Assembly: GCF_002423035.1 (NCBI RefSeq) | Contig: NZ_DIUM01000129.1 | Location: 6,197 to 70,196 of the forward strand | Length of the DNA: 64,000 nt | Direction: 5' to 3' | Source of the DNA: Thiocapsa sp. UBA6158 | Lineage (GTDB): Bacteria > Pseudomonadota > Gammaproteobacteria > Chromatiales > Chromatiaceae | Shown: in pieces, positions 1 through 9,610 of the stretch | Position numbering within the stretch: the first letter of the stretch is position 1 | Layout: every line of letters starts with the position of its first letter | The notes under the pieces: generated by a model | What the model saw: only the letters and a program-made list of their open reading frames with translations | The model's database searches: none | Told to the model about the DNA's origin: nothing | Program-made: the position numbers and the translations under genes

Positions 1-349
1 CGACCCGCGGCAAACGCACCGGCACGCCCATCGCCTCCGCGGCGCGGGCGATCCCGGCGAGCGGGGCGCGCAGGTTGCGCTCGATGTCGTAGACCAGGGC
101 CTTGAGCGGCGAGACGTAGAGCACCTGGATACCGGCGGGAGCCGACTCGGTGTCGGCGATCGGCGCGCCCTGCATCAGCCGATCGATCGCCCAGAGGAAG
201 GCCGCCAGGGTCTTGCCGCTGCCGGTCGGGGCCGTGATCAGCGCGTGCCGACCCGAGGCGATCACCGCCCAGCCCCGGAGCTGGACCTCGGTCGGTGCGT
301 CGAAGTTCTGTGCGAACCAGCGGCGGGTGGCGGGGCTGAAGGCATCCAT
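1..349 (-). CDS. lhr: Lhr-type DEAD/DEAH helicase, N-terminal part only
   Basis: Only the first ~116 codons lie in the window; the gene runs off at base 1. Translation from the ATG at 349 starts MDAFSPATRRWF, followed by a PTEVQLRGW Q-motif-like segment (residues 19-27), Walker A APTGSGKT (40-47) and a YVSPLKALVYDIERNL segment (78-93). This order and spacing are typical of Lhr and Lhr-like superfamily 2 ATP-dependent helicases, which act in nucleic-acid repair or remodelling in the cytoplasm. No in-frame start was seen just upstream. The C-terminal half cannot be judged, so another long DEAD/DEAH helicase is possible. Confidence 0.8.
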   Translation of the reverse strand, partial: MDAFSPATRRWFAQNFDAPTEVQLRGWAVIASGRHALITAPTGSGKTLAAFLWAIDRLMQGAPIADTESAPAGIQVLYVSPLKALVYDIERNLRAPLAGIARAAEAMGVPVRLPRV

Positions 350-580
350 GGGAGGCAGATGGGGGAGATTGGCCCGGTCTTCGAGTCGCCGACCATGGTC
401 AGGCCAAGGTTATACGCGATGCCCGATCGGCTCGGAGTGAGACTAGAATAGCCACGCAGCGTGCAGCACGCCGATTGAATCCGGCCCGCGACCGCTCGGA
501 GCACCGCGGAAGCCGCTTGGGACAGGGAGCAGATGGGGAGATTCAGATCCAGATCGACGAGCATGGCACGGAAGAACCCG

Positions 581-1435
581 ATGAAGACATTGACTCAAGG
601 TCTCGGCTGGCTGCTCTGGGTCTGTGTGGCGGCGGCCGGCGCTGCTCCCGGCCCGGACGACATCGAGATCCCGGTGCTCCCCTATCTCAGCACAGAGCGC
701 CTTCTGACCCTTTACGAACCGCTGCGCCGACATCTCCAAGAGACGCTGGATCGGCCGGTCCGGATCGTCACATCCCCCGATTATCGGAGCTTCGTCGCGG
801 ACACGGCGCAAGGCGACTATCCGCTCGTCCTGAACGCGGCCCATATGGCACGACTCGCGGAGGTGGATTCCGGTTACCGGTCGATCGTTCAGACCACCAA
901 TCCTCTCTACGCGCTGGTGATGGTCCGAGCCGAAGATCCCGTTGCCGAGGTCGCGGATCTGCGGGGCACCAAGATTGTGACCCCGGATCCTCTGGCGCTC
1001 ATCACCCTGATGGGCCATCGGATGCTCAGGGAGGCGGGCCTGAGGCCGTGGACGGATGTCGAGATGCCGACGACCGACACCCACAACAATGCCTTGATGC
1101 TCTTGCTCGGCGACGAGTCGATCCGTGCGGCCATCGTCTCCAACCGGGCCTTTACGACCCTCGACGAGGACATGCGCGCACGCCTGCGAATCCTCGCCGA
1201 CGGCGCAGATTTCGGCGGGATTCCCTCGATCGTCTATCAGATCGGCCCCGGCCACGAGGGCGCGGACCACGCCTTATTGACACGCGAGCTACTTCACTTC
1301 GCCAACGACACCCCGGCAGGGCGCGCCATGATGCTGACCCTGGGACATGTGGGGTTGCGCGAGGTCGCGGAGGCGGACCGACAGGTGATCGACCTCTTCC
1401 TGCCGGCAACACGAGAGGTCTTGGCTGCGCCATGA
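581..1435 (+). CDS. PhnD-like periplasmic substrate-binding protein
   Basis: 284 residues. The start at 581 gives a clear signal peptide (MKTLTQGLGWLLWVCVAAAG) and has GGAAG upstream; the frame is open further upstream. The mature part resembles phosphate/phosphonate binding proteins of the PhnD family: PVLPYLSTERLL near the N-terminus, YPLVLNAAHMARL, and DLRGTKIVTPDPLALITLMG in the hinge region. No ABC permease or ATPase gene is adjacent. Instead its stop codon overlaps the start of a membrane GGDEF-EAL protein (ATGA), so it probably acts as a periplasmic ligand sensor for that protein rather than in import. The ligand is unknown. Confidence 0.8.
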   Translation: MKTLTQGLGWLLWVCVAAAGAAPGPDDIEIPVLPYLSTERLLTLYEPLRRHLQETLDRPVRIVTSPDYRSFVADTAQGDYPLVLNAAHMARLAEVDSGYRSIVQTTNPLYALVMVRAEDPVAEVADLRGTKIVTPDPLALITLMGHRMLREAGLRPWTDVEMPTTDTHNNALMLLLGDESIRAAIVSNRAFTTLDEDMRARLRILADGADFGGIPSIVYQIGPGHEGADHALLTRELLHFANDTPAGRAMMLTLGHVGLREVAEADRQVIDLFLPATREVLAAP

Positions 1436-4400
1436 GGAGTCTTCTCGCGCGTGTCCCGATCGGCTTGCGATTCGGGTTGGTGATCCTGATGACCCAGGCC
1501 GCCTTGATCGCCTGGGTTGTCCACGACAACCAGCGTCTGAGCAATGCCGCCCTGACTCAGCTGCACGAGACGCGACTGACCGTCCTGACCGCGCTCCTGA
1601 GCGAGTCCTTGACCCCTTTGCTCGTGCAGCGCGACATCGCGGCCCTGCAGGAGTCGCTCGACCGGTTCGGCGATCTGCCGGAGGTGCGTTATCTCGAGGT
1701 CGACGACGCACGGGGAAGGCGCCTGGCCGAGTTCACCCATCCGCATCCATCGAGGTTTCCCGCCGGCGGAGACCTCGACCCTCCTCCGATTTCGCAGGAC
1801 GCGGCCCAGTGGGAGACGGCCATCCCGCTGCAGCTCGTCGGCCAAACCTACGGCACCCTCCATGTCGGTATCTCCACCGATATCTTCGCCGAAACGCGAC
1901 AGGGCTTGATCGAGCAGAGCCTGCGCAACGGCATGATCGGGCTGGGGGGGCTCCTACTCGTCATCGTCCCGCTCGCCTTCTGGGCCAGCCGTCGACTCGG
2001 GCACCTGGATGCCGCTGCGCGGGCGATCGCGGAAGGTAATCTCGGTCGCCGTCTCGACGAGACCGGCGACGACGAGATCGGCCGCCTGGCCGTCTCCTTC
2101 AACCGCATGGCCGACGCGCTCGGGCAACGCGAGTCCGCCTTGCGTGATGCGAAGGCCGACCTCGAGCGCATCGCGACATCGAAGTACCGGATCCTGTTCG
2201 AGGCGACCACGGATGCGGTGATGCTGTTCGATCGCGACCATGGGCTGTTCGACTGCAATCCCGCCGCGCTGCGCCTGCTCGGCTGCGATCGCGAAGCGCT
2301 GCTCGGCTCACGGCCGAGCGACCTGTCGACGACACCCTTGCCCGTCGGTGCCCATGTCCTCGCGCCCGCTGCGCGGGCGGGACATACGGGGGAGAACAGC
2401 GGCTTCGACTGGTGCTTGCGCCGTCGAGATACCTGCGATCCGGTCGAGGTCGAGGTGCTGCTCACCTCGGTGCAGCTCGACGGCTCGACGCTCCTGCAGA
2501 TGGTGGCCCGCGATATCGGCGCACGCAAAGGGGCCGAGGCGGCGATCAAGCGCTCCGAGGAGAAGTACCGGTTCCTGCTCGAGTACAGCTACGACATCAT
2601 CTACCTCTTCGCAACCGACGGCAGTTTCATCTTTGTCTCGCCGAGCTGGTCGCGACTGATGGGGTATTCGGTCGAGGAGACCCTCGCCACTCACTTCTCG
2701 GTGTATGTCCATCCAGAGGACCTGCACATCTGCAACGAGGCATTCAGCGCCGTCGTCGAGACCGGCGAGATGCGTCGAAATATCGAATATCGCGTCCGGC
2801 ACGGTGACGGCACCTGGCGCTGGCACAGCTCAAGCGCCATGCCGTTTCGCGACGAGAACGGCACGATCGTCGGCTTCCAGGGGATCGCGCGCGACGTCAC
2901 CGAGCAGAGAGAGACCCAAGAGCAGCTGCGCATCGCCGCAATCGCCTTCGAGGCCCAGGAGGGCATGGTCGTCACCGACGCCTCAGGGGTCATCCTGCGG
3001 GTCAACGGCACCTTCACGCGGATCACCGGCTACAGCGCCGAGGAGGCGGTCGGGCAGACCCCCCGACTGCTCAAGTCCGCACGCCACGACGCCGCGTTCT
3101 ACAAGGCGATGTGGTCAAGCATTCTGGAGACCGGCTCCTGGGAAGGCGAGGTCTGGAACCGTCGTAAATGCGGCGAGATCTATCCCCAACGGCTCACGGT
3201 CACGGCCGTTCCCGGCCCCGACGGCAGGATCACACACTACGTCGGAACCCTGTCGGACATCACTCAACGAAAGGCCGCCGAGGAGGAAATCCGCGAGCTG
3301 GCCTTCTTCGACCCCCTCACGCGTCTGCCCAACCGTCGTCTCCTGCTCGACCGACTGAATCTCGCCCTCGCGAGCAGCCGCCGCCACGGCGACTGCGGCG
3401 CGCTCTTCTACATCGACCTGGACGACTTCAAGACACTCAACGACACCCTGGGTCACGACCAAGGCGATCGCCTGCTGCAGCAGGTGGCGCTGCGTCTGAC
3501 GGAGCGAATTCGCGAGTCCGACACGCTTGCCCGTCTCGGCGGCGACGAGTTCGTGGTGATGATCGAGCATTTGAGCCCGAACCCGCTGGAGGCGGCGCAG
3601 CAAGCCGAAACGCTCGGCAACGGGCTTCTCGGCGTGCTGCGCCAGCCCTACGACCTGGACGGGCAGACCCACTACAGCGCGGCCAGCATCGGGATCACAC
3701 TCTTCGATCCGCAGCCGATGCGTGTGGAAGAGCTGATGAAGCAAGGCGACATGGCGATGTACCGGGCCAAGGCCGCCGGGCGCAACACCATGCGCTTCTT
3801 CGACCCGAGCATGCAGTCGGAGATCAGCGCCCGTGCAACCCTCGAGGCACAGCTGCGCTGCGGTCTGCGCGACGAGCGGTTCATGCTTTACTACCAGGTT
3901 CAGGTCGATCGCGACGGGGGAATCATCGGTGCCGAATGTCTGCTGCGCTGGCAGGACCAGCAGGGCTGCTTGATCTCGCCGGCGGTGTTCATTCCGCTCG
4001 CCGAGCAGAGCGGCCTGATTCTACCGATCGGGCACTGGGTTCTGCAGACCGCCTGCACGCAGTTGGCGGCGTGGTCCGTTCGGACCGAGACCGCGCAACT
4101 CACCCTCGCCGTAAACATCAGCGCACGTCAATTTCGCCGGACGGACTTCGTCGACCAGGTCTTGGCCTGCATCGAAGGCACGGGCGCGAATCCGTCCCGA
4201 CTCAAGCTCGAGATCACCGAGAGCCTCCTGCTCGACGACGTTGAGGACACCGTCGGCAAGATGATCGCCCTGAAGGCCCGAGGTGTGGGTTTCGCGCTGG
4301 ACGACTTCGGCACCGGCTACTCATCCCTGTCCTACCTGAAACGCCTGCCCTTCGATCAGCTCAAGATCGATCGTTCCTTCGTCCTGGACGTCCTGACGGA

Positions 4401-4602
4401 CGCCAACGCCGCCGCGATTGCCCGAACCATCATCGCGCTCGGCCGAACGTTGGAGCTGGCCGTGATTGCCGAAGGCGTGGAGACCGAAGAGCAGCGCGAC
4501 TGGCTGGCCGCTCATGGCTGCCATGCGTATCAGGGCTATTTCTTCGGGCGGCCGGAGCCGTTGGAACGTCTGTCGCTGGAGACGCAGAAACCCCTCCTCT
4601 AA
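1432..4602 (+). CDS. Membrane HAMP-PAS-GGDEF-EAL cyclic-di-GMP enzyme
   Basis: 1056 residues from the ATG at 1432, which overlaps the preceding stop; the longer open frame upstream is antisense-style noise. TM helices at about 11-31 and 167-186 bracket a periplasmic domain, then HAMP (187-235), three PAS domains (~245-620), GGDEF (GGDEF at 703-707, with an RESD inhibitory-site motif just before it) and EAL (ECL in place of EAL at 835-837, then KLEITES, DDFGTGYSSL, KIDRSF, AEGVETEEQ). Both catalytic domains keep their key residues, so it may make and break cyclic di-GMP. The periplasmic domain is the likely docking site for the PhnD-like protein encoded just before it. Confidence 0.93.
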   Translation: MRSLLARVPIGLRFGLVILMTQAALIAWVVHDNQRLSNAALTQLHETRLTVLTALLSESLTPLLVQRDIAALQESLDRFGDLPEVRYLEVDDARGRRLAEFTHPHPSRFPAGGDLDPPPISQDAAQWETAIPLQLVGQTYGTLHVGISTDIFAETRQGLIEQSLRNGMIGLGGLLLVIVPLAFWASRRLGHLDAAARAIAEGNLGRRLDETGDDEIGRLAVSFNRMADALGQRESALRDAKADLERIATSKYRILFEATTDAVMLFDRDHGLFDCNPAALRLLGCDREALLGSRPSDLSTTPLPVGAHVLAPAARAGHTGENSGFDWCLRRRDTCDPVEVEVLLTSVQLDGSTLLQMVARDIGARKGAEAAIKRSEEKYRFLLEYSYDIIYLFATDGSFIFVSPSWSRLMGYSVEETLATHFSVYVHPEDLHICNEAFSAVVETGEMRRNIEYRVRHGDGTWRWHSSSAMPFRDENGTIVGFQGIARDVTEQRETQEQLRIAAIAFEAQEGMVVTDASGVILRVNGTFTRITGYSAEEAVGQTPRLLKSARHDAAFYKAMWSSILETGSWEGEVWNRRKCGEIYPQRLTVTAVPGPDGRITHYVGTLSDITQRKAAEEEIRELAFFDPLTRLPNRRLLLDRLNLALASSRRHGDCGALFYIDLDDFKTLNDTLGHDQGDRLLQQVALRLTERIRESDTLARLGGDEFVVMIEHLSPNPLEAAQQAETLGNGLLGVLRQPYDLDGQTHYSAASIGITLFDPQPMRVEELMKQGDMAMYRAKAAGRNTMRFFDPSMQSEISARATLEAQLRCGLRDERFMLYYQVQVDRDGGIIGAECLLRWQDQQGCLISPAVFIPLAEQSGLILPIGHWVLQTACTQLAAWSVRTETAQLTLAVNISARQFRRTDFVDQVLACIEGTGANPSRLKLEITESLLLDDVEDTVGKMIALKARGVGFALDDFGTGYSSLSYLKRLPFDQLKIDRSFVLDVLTDANAAAIARTIIALGRTLELAVIAEGVETEEQRDWLAAHGCHAYQGYFFGRPEPLERLSLETQKPLL

Positions 4603-4901
4603 CCCGCTGCGCGGGCTTTGATCCACCGAGCGCGAAGCGCAAACCATGCCGTCGCCTCGGCGCCGAAAGGCCCGGGCCTTGGGTTGAACCGAGACCCGGA
4701 GCCCTGTAGGGTAAAAAAGCTGTCGTCGACGTTCGGGTCTCCACCTGGATGATCCGGCGCGATTCATCGTCCCCATGCCCGCCGGATTCTCAGGCTCGCC
4801 CTGCCGGTCGATCGGGACACGCGGCGTCTTTTGCCGCAAATCCAGTTGCGAGGCCGACCCCGGGCTTCGCACATCAAGCTTCCGTCAGGACCATCAGGGC
4901 C
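4603..4901. other. Intergenic region before the betaine transport operon
   Basis: No gene seen. A short hairpin (CCCGC-TGC-GCGGG followed by CTTTG, 4603-4620) right after the GGDEF-EAL stop could be a weak terminator. A purine-rich tract near 4710 precedes proV, but no promoter can be assigned with confidence. Confidence 0.4.
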
Positions 4902-6158
4902 ATGCCCGCAGAACAATCCGTCAAGATCGCCGTGCGCGGTCTCACCAAGGTCTTCGGCGACGAGCCGAAGGACGCCCTGGCCCTTTTGCGCCAAGGCGAA
5001 ACCAAGCAGGCCATCTTCGAGAAGACGGGGCTGGCCGTCGGCGTGGCCGATGCCGACTTCGATGTCCTCGAAGGCGAGATCCTGGTCGTCATGGGCCTGT
5101 CGGGCAGCGGCAAGTCCAGCCTCATCCGCTGCCTGAACAGACTCAACGAGCCGACCTCCGGGCAAATCCTGCTCGACGGCCGGGATATCGTCCCGCTCGG
5201 GCACCGGGAGCTTCTCGAGGTGCGTCGGAACAAGTACGGCATGGTCTTCCAGCATTTCGCACTCTTCCCGCATCGCAGTATTCGCGAGAACGTCGAATTC
5301 GGTTTGGAGATCCAAGGCTGTGGCGTCGAGGAGCGCGCCGAGAAGGCGTTGATCGCCTTGAAGCAGGTCGGTCTTGAAGGCTGGGAGGACGCCTCTCCCG
5401 CGCAACTCTCGGGCGGGATGCAGCAGCGCGTCGGCTTGGCGCGCGCCCTGGCGGTCGACCCGGACGTCCTGCTGATGGACGAGGCATTCTCCGCCCTCGA
5501 TCCCCTGATTCGCCGCGACATGCAGCAGGAGCTCGTCGCACTGCAGAGCCGTGTCCGCAAGACCATCGTGTTCATCACGCATGACCTGGACGAGGCGCTG
5601 TTTCTCGGCAACCGGATCGTCCTGATGAAGGACGCCCGGATCGAGCAGGTCGGCACCGCCGAGGAGATCCTCTCCAACCCCGCCACGCCATACGTAGAGC
5701 GATTCGTCGCGGAGGTCGACAAGACCAAGGTGCTGACCGCGAGCGCCGTCATGCGACGCGCGCGCAGCGTCGCCTTCGTCAGCGACGGACCGCGCACCGT
5801 CTTGCGCAAGATGGAAGACGAGGACCTCAGTTTTCTCTGCGTCGTGGAGACCGACTTTCGGCTGCGCGGCATCGTCCGGGACGATGCCGCGTTGGACGCA
5901 GCCAAGCGCGGAGAGAAATCGATTACCTCGATCATGGAACCGGGCGTCCAACCGGTCGGTCCGGACACCCCGGTCCGCGACCTGTTCGGCCTGCTGGCCG
6001 AGACGACCATGCCCGCCCCCGTCGTCGACGAGGCGGGGCGCCTGCTCGGTGTCGTCGTGCGTGCGTCGCTGCTGCAGGGGTTGGCTGAATCCATCGGCGG
6101 CAACGGCAACGCAAGCACATCCGACATCGCATCCGAGATCGCGGAGGCGGCAGCATGA
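4902..6158 (+). CDS. proV: Glycine betaine/proline ABC importer, ATPase (ProV)
   Basis: 418 residues from the ATG at 4902 (MPAEQSVKIAV). Contains the insertion typical of ProV/OpuAA ahead of Walker A (ALALLRQGETKQAIFEKTG), Walker A GLSGSGKSS (66-74), signature LSGGMQQRVGLARAL, Walker B VLLMDEAFSALDPL, and two CBS domains (~285-410; SITSIMEPGVQPV, MPAPVVDEAGRLLGVVV) that in OpuA-type transporters sense ionic strength. It energises uptake of betaine at the inner membrane. Its stop overlaps the proW start (ATGA), so the two are translationally coupled. Confidence 0.96.
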   Translation: MPAEQSVKIAVRGLTKVFGDEPKDALALLRQGETKQAIFEKTGLAVGVADADFDVLEGEILVVMGLSGSGKSSLIRCLNRLNEPTSGQILLDGRDIVPLGHRELLEVRRNKYGMVFQHFALFPHRSIRENVEFGLEIQGCGVEERAEKALIALKQVGLEGWEDASPAQLSGGMQQRVGLARALAVDPDVLLMDEAFSALDPLIRRDMQQELVALQSRVRKTIVFITHDLDEALFLGNRIVLMKDARIEQVGTAEEILSNPATPYVERFVAEVDKTKVLTASAVMRRARSVAFVSDGPRTVLRKMEDEDLSFLCVVETDFRLRGIVRDDAALDAAKRGEKSITSIMEPGVQPVGPDTPVRDLFGLLAETTMPAPVVDEAGRLLGVVVRASLLQGLAESIGGNGNASTSDIASEIAEAAA

Positions 6159-7003
6159 TCGAGATCCCGCGACTTCCCCTGGCGGAATGGATCGACGACG
6201 GTCTGGATGCCCTGACGGGGCAGTTCGCCGGCGCGACCAAGGTGGTCTCGGACCTGATGGAGACCGGGATCGAGGGCACCGTGGAGGCGCTCATGTGGCT
6301 CCCGCCGGGTGTGACGATCCTTCTGGCGGGCCTACTCGTGTGGCGACTGACCGGGATCCGCACCGCGCTCTTCGCCTTGGCTGGCTTGGCGTTGCTGTGG
6401 AACCTCGGACTCTGGGAGGCGACCCTGCAGACCCTGGTGATGGTCCTGATCGCGACCCTGATCGCCGTGTCCGTCGGCGGGCCGCTCGGCATCCTCGCCG
6501 CCCTCTCTCCGAGTGCCTACCGGATCATCTTCCCGGTCTTGGACTTCATGCAGACCATGCCGGCCTTCGTCTATCTCATCCCGGCGATCCCCTTTTTCGG
6601 TCTCGGGCCGGTCGCGGCGATCTTCTCGACCGTGATCTTCGCGATGCCGCCGGCCATTCGGCTCACGACACTCGGGATCCGTCAGGTTCCGGCCGATCTG
6701 GTCGAGGCGGCCGATGCCTTCGGGGCCACCCGACGTCAGAAACTCTGGAAGGTCCAGCTCCCCTTGGCCGTCCCGACCATCATGGCCGGGATCAACCAGA
6801 CCATCATGCTTGCCCTCTCGATGGTGGTGATCGCCGCCATGATCGGCGCACAAGGCCTGGGCGGCGAGGTCTGGCGAGCGATCCAACGCAACGAGGCCGG
6901 GATGGGCTTCGAGGCCGGGATCGCCGTGGTCATTTTGGCCATGCTCCTGGATCGGATCACCCAGGGGATCGGGCGACGCGGCAAGGATCAGCCGAGCACC
7001 TGA
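6155..7003 (+). CDS. proW: Glycine betaine/proline ABC importer, permease (ProW)
   Basis: 282 residues with an N-terminal tail, about six hydrophobic segments and the EAA loop EAADAFGATRRQKLWKVQLP (184-203) that docks on the ATPase. The VGGPLGILAAL and FMQTMPAFVYLIPAIPFFGLG segments are characteristic of the betaine/choline permease family. It overlaps proV by four bases and is 33 bp upstream of proX, so the three subunits form one operon. Confidence 0.95.
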   Translation: MIEIPRLPLAEWIDDGLDALTGQFAGATKVVSDLMETGIEGTVEALMWLPPGVTILLAGLLVWRLTGIRTALFALAGLALLWNLGLWEATLQTLVMVLIATLIAVSVGGPLGILAALSPSAYRIIFPVLDFMQTMPAFVYLIPAIPFFGLGPVAAIFSTVIFAMPPAIRLTTLGIRQVPADLVEAADAFGATRRQKLWKVQLPLAVPTIMAGINQTIMLALSMVVIAAMIGAQGLGGEVWRAIQRNEAGMGFEAGIAVVILAMLLDRITQGIGRRGKDQPST

Positions 7004-7036
7004 ACCCCGCAACACATCAAAAAGAGGTAAGACACC

Positions 7037-7897
7037 ATGATCAACAGATACGCTGTCGCCGTGCTTGCGGCACTCGCCGCCGTCGCGACCCCGGCGCTCG
7101 GCGCGGACAAAGGCAAGGTCGAGCTGGCCTATGTCGAGTGGTCAAGCGAGGTGGCCAGCACCAACCTCATAAAGGCCGTACTCGAGGACATGGGATACGA
7201 CGTGAAGATCACCCCGGTGTCGGCCGCCGCCATGTGGCAGGCCGTGGGCAGCGGCGATGTCGACGGCCTCGTCGCCGCCTGGCTGCCGACCACCCATAAC
7301 CATTACCTCGAGCAGGTCTCGGACACAGTCGAGGACCTCGGCCCCAACCTCGTCGGGACTCGGATCGGATTGGTCGTGCCGGCCTATGTCGAGATCGACT
7401 CGATCGTGGATCTCAACGGTGCCGCCGAGCGTTTCGACGGCAAGATCATCGGGATCGATCCCGGCGCCGGACTGATGAGCAAGACCGAGCAGGTACTGGA
7501 GGACTACGGGATCACCGATCTGAAACTCGTCGAAGGCACCGGCCCCATCATGACCGCCGTACTGGGTGACGCCATCGACAAGAACGAGTGGGTCGTGGTG
7601 ACCGGCTGGACGCCCCATTGGAAGTTCGCCGAGTACGACCTGAAGTATCTCGACGACCCAAAGGGCGTCTACGGCGGCGAAGAGGAGATCCACACCGTCG
7701 TCCGCGCCGGCTTGAAGGAAGACATGCCGGAAGTCTACGCGGTCCTGGACAACTTCAACTGGACGCCGGATCAGATGGCCGAGCTGATGGTGTTGAATCA
7801 AGAACGACGCGCCGACCCGCTGAAGAACGCGAAGCTGTGGATCGCGGAGCATCCGGACGTCGTCGCGTCCTGGATGCCGAGCGCCGAGAGCGAGTGA
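7037..7897 (+). CDS. proX: Glycine betaine-binding periplasmic protein (ProX)
   Basis: 286 residues with a signal peptide (cleavage near ALGA/DKGK) and a good ribosome site (AAAGAGGTAA). The mature protein has the OpuAC/ProX fold signatures: YVEWSSEVASTNL, MWQAVGSGDVDGLVAAWLP, GIDPGAGLMSKTEQ and VVTGWTPHWKFAEYDLKYL. The tryptophans and tyrosines in these stretches are the expected aromatic cage for a quaternary amine. It delivers betaine to ProW/ProV. Confidence 0.95.
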   Translation: MINRYAVAVLAALAAVATPALGADKGKVELAYVEWSSEVASTNLIKAVLEDMGYDVKITPVSAAAMWQAVGSGDVDGLVAAWLPTTHNHYLEQVSDTVEDLGPNLVGTRIGLVVPAYVEIDSIVDLNGAAERFDGKIIGIDPGAGLMSKTEQVLEDYGITDLKLVEGTGPIMTAVLGDAIDKNEWVVVTGWTPHWKFAEYDLKYLDDPKGVYGGEEEIHTVVRAGLKEDMPEVYAVLDNFNWTPDQMAELMVLNQERRADPLKNAKLWIAEHPDVVASWMPSAESE

Positions 7898-7910
7898 ACG
7901 AGGTAGCGCG

Positions 7911-9416
7911 ATGAGACGGAACGAACTGTATACGCGCGCCGGGACCGCTCGGCATCGGGCGATCGGGACGCTGCTGCTCGGGATGCTGTGTGCGCTCCCG
8001 GCGGCGGCCTCGGCCGATGTCGATGCGCTCGAGCAGCGTGTCGCGGAGCTCACACGCCAGCTCGAGGAGGCTCGGCGCGCACTCGCCGCAGCGAAGGACG
8101 AGCCGATCGGCACGGGCGCGCTCGATACCGGAGCAGACGACGCGACGGTTGTCTCGCAGAAGATGATCGCCCCGGGCGTCGTCGCCGAGACGGATGAGGC
8201 CCCGGACGAATCCGCCCCGGAAAGCACGGTGCTCAAGATCGGACCCGTGACCGTCGGCGGCGCCATGCGCGTCAACTATGTCCTCGGCAGCTACAAGGTG
8301 CAGGAGGCCGTCGCCGGGCCGAACCGCGGCGGCAACGGCGGCAACATCGAGCTGGACACCTTTCGGATCAATCTCGCGCTCGACTATGAAAACATCATCG
8401 GTCGGCTCGAGTACCGCTGGTATCCGGCCGGGACAGGCAAGAGCTACAACTTCCTCCATACCGGCTGGCTCGGCTATCGGTTTGCGGACGACAGCGAGGT
8501 CCAGGTCGGTGTCAATCGCGTGCCGTTCGGACCCGGTCCGTACGGCGTCTCGCAAAGCTGGTTCTTCGATCAGCACTACTATGTCGGCCTGGCCGACGAC
8601 ATGGATCTCGGCATCAAATACAGCACCGCCATCGGTCAATGGAAGCTGGACGCGGCCTACTATCCGTCGAGCGAGGGAAGCTATTTCGGTCGTAGCTTGA
8701 ACAGCACGCGCTACAGCTACGACGCGGTACGTTGGGAGGAGTCGGTCGATGCCGACGGCAATGTGTCGTACGGCGGCGAGCACAACGGTTTCGACGAGCG
8801 CAATCAGCTCAACCTGCGCGCCGTCTACAGCCTTGCCGACACCGCCATCCCGACCGATGTAGGCGTCTCGCTCCAATACGGGCAGCTCAAGGGGCAGAGG
8901 ACCGACGACGGCAGTCATTGGGCCGCTTCAGCCCACATGGTCAACCGGATGGGTCCGCTCACGATCGCCTCGCAACTGACCCGCTACGAATACGCTATCG
9001 ACAGCGACAATCCCTGGGGCACGGATCAACTGATCCCGATGGGCGCGTACGACTTTGCGTGGCCGGTCGCGACCAAGGCCTGGATTCCGGCTGTCTCCAT
9101 CAGTTACTTGGTGGAAACGCCGCAGATCTCCTGGCTTGACTCCGTGCTGCCCTACGTCGAGTACAGCAGCATCGTGAAGGACGAAAGCGACTTCAACGAC
9201 AGCCAGATGTGGGTCGCCGGTGCCGCGTGGGCCAGGGGCGGCTGGTACATCTACAGCGATCTCGCCTATTCCAACGGCAATTACTTCGTCGGGAACGAGG
9301 CCAGCGGAGGCGGCATGGATGATTACGGACGAATCGACGGCGTCGGGGACTTCGGCGTGAACGGCAACGACAAATGGAACTATCGCTTCAACCTCAATCT
9401 CGGGTATTACTTCTAA
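7911..9416 (+). CDS. Outer-membrane porin-like protein of the betaine operon
   Basis: 501 residues. Signal peptide ending near PAAASA, then a coiled coil (VDALEQRVAELTRQLEEARR, ~37-56) of the kind that trimerises or contacts peptidoglycan in several porins, then a long beta-rich region with alternating aromatic residues that ends in GYYF, the C-terminal Phe signal for the Bam complex. It starts 13 bp after proX and reads in the same direction, so it is almost certainly cotranscribed. A role in passing betaine or its precursors across the outer membrane is an inference; the family match is only to beta-barrel porins in general. Confidence 0.82.
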   Translation: MRRNELYTRAGTARHRAIGTLLLGMLCALPAAASADVDALEQRVAELTRQLEEARRALAAAKDEPIGTGALDTGADDATVVSQKMIAPGVVAETDEAPDESAPESTVLKIGPVTVGGAMRVNYVLGSYKVQEAVAGPNRGGNGGNIELDTFRINLALDYENIIGRLEYRWYPAGTGKSYNFLHTGWLGYRFADDSEVQVGVNRVPFGPGPYGVSQSWFFDQHYYVGLADDMDLGIKYSTAIGQWKLDAAYYPSSEGSYFGRSLNSTRYSYDAVRWEESVDADGNVSYGGEHNGFDERNQLNLRAVYSLADTAIPTDVGVSLQYGQLKGQRTDDGSHWAASAHMVNRMGPLTIASQLTRYEYAIDSDNPWGTDQLIPMGAYDFAWPVATKAWIPAVSISYLVETPQISWLDSVLPYVEYSSIVKDESDFNDSQMWVAGAAWARGGWYIYSDLAYSNGNYFVGNEASGGGMDDYGRIDGVGDFGVNGNDKWNYRFNLNLGYYF

Positions 9417-9610
9417 ACGGCGTGCGGCGCGGCATTTAGGTTTCGGATCGATGTCCAAGACGTCGGTCCGTCAGGTCGTGCGGTTCACGCACTCATTGGT
9501 TTATCGCCCGAATCGGGCGGCTCCGCTCACGCAGCGGTGAGGCGCTTGCTCAGATCCGACGGCGTCTTCAGCCACCAACATCACTCCCGCTCAGGGAGCC
9601 AGGAGGTGAC

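Noticed and set aside
475..1431. N-terminal extension of the GGDEF-EAL protein upstream of 1432
   Set aside because: This part runs in another frame across the PhnD-like gene, has no domain features, and the ATG at 1432 gives a proper membrane helix and an ATGA overlap.
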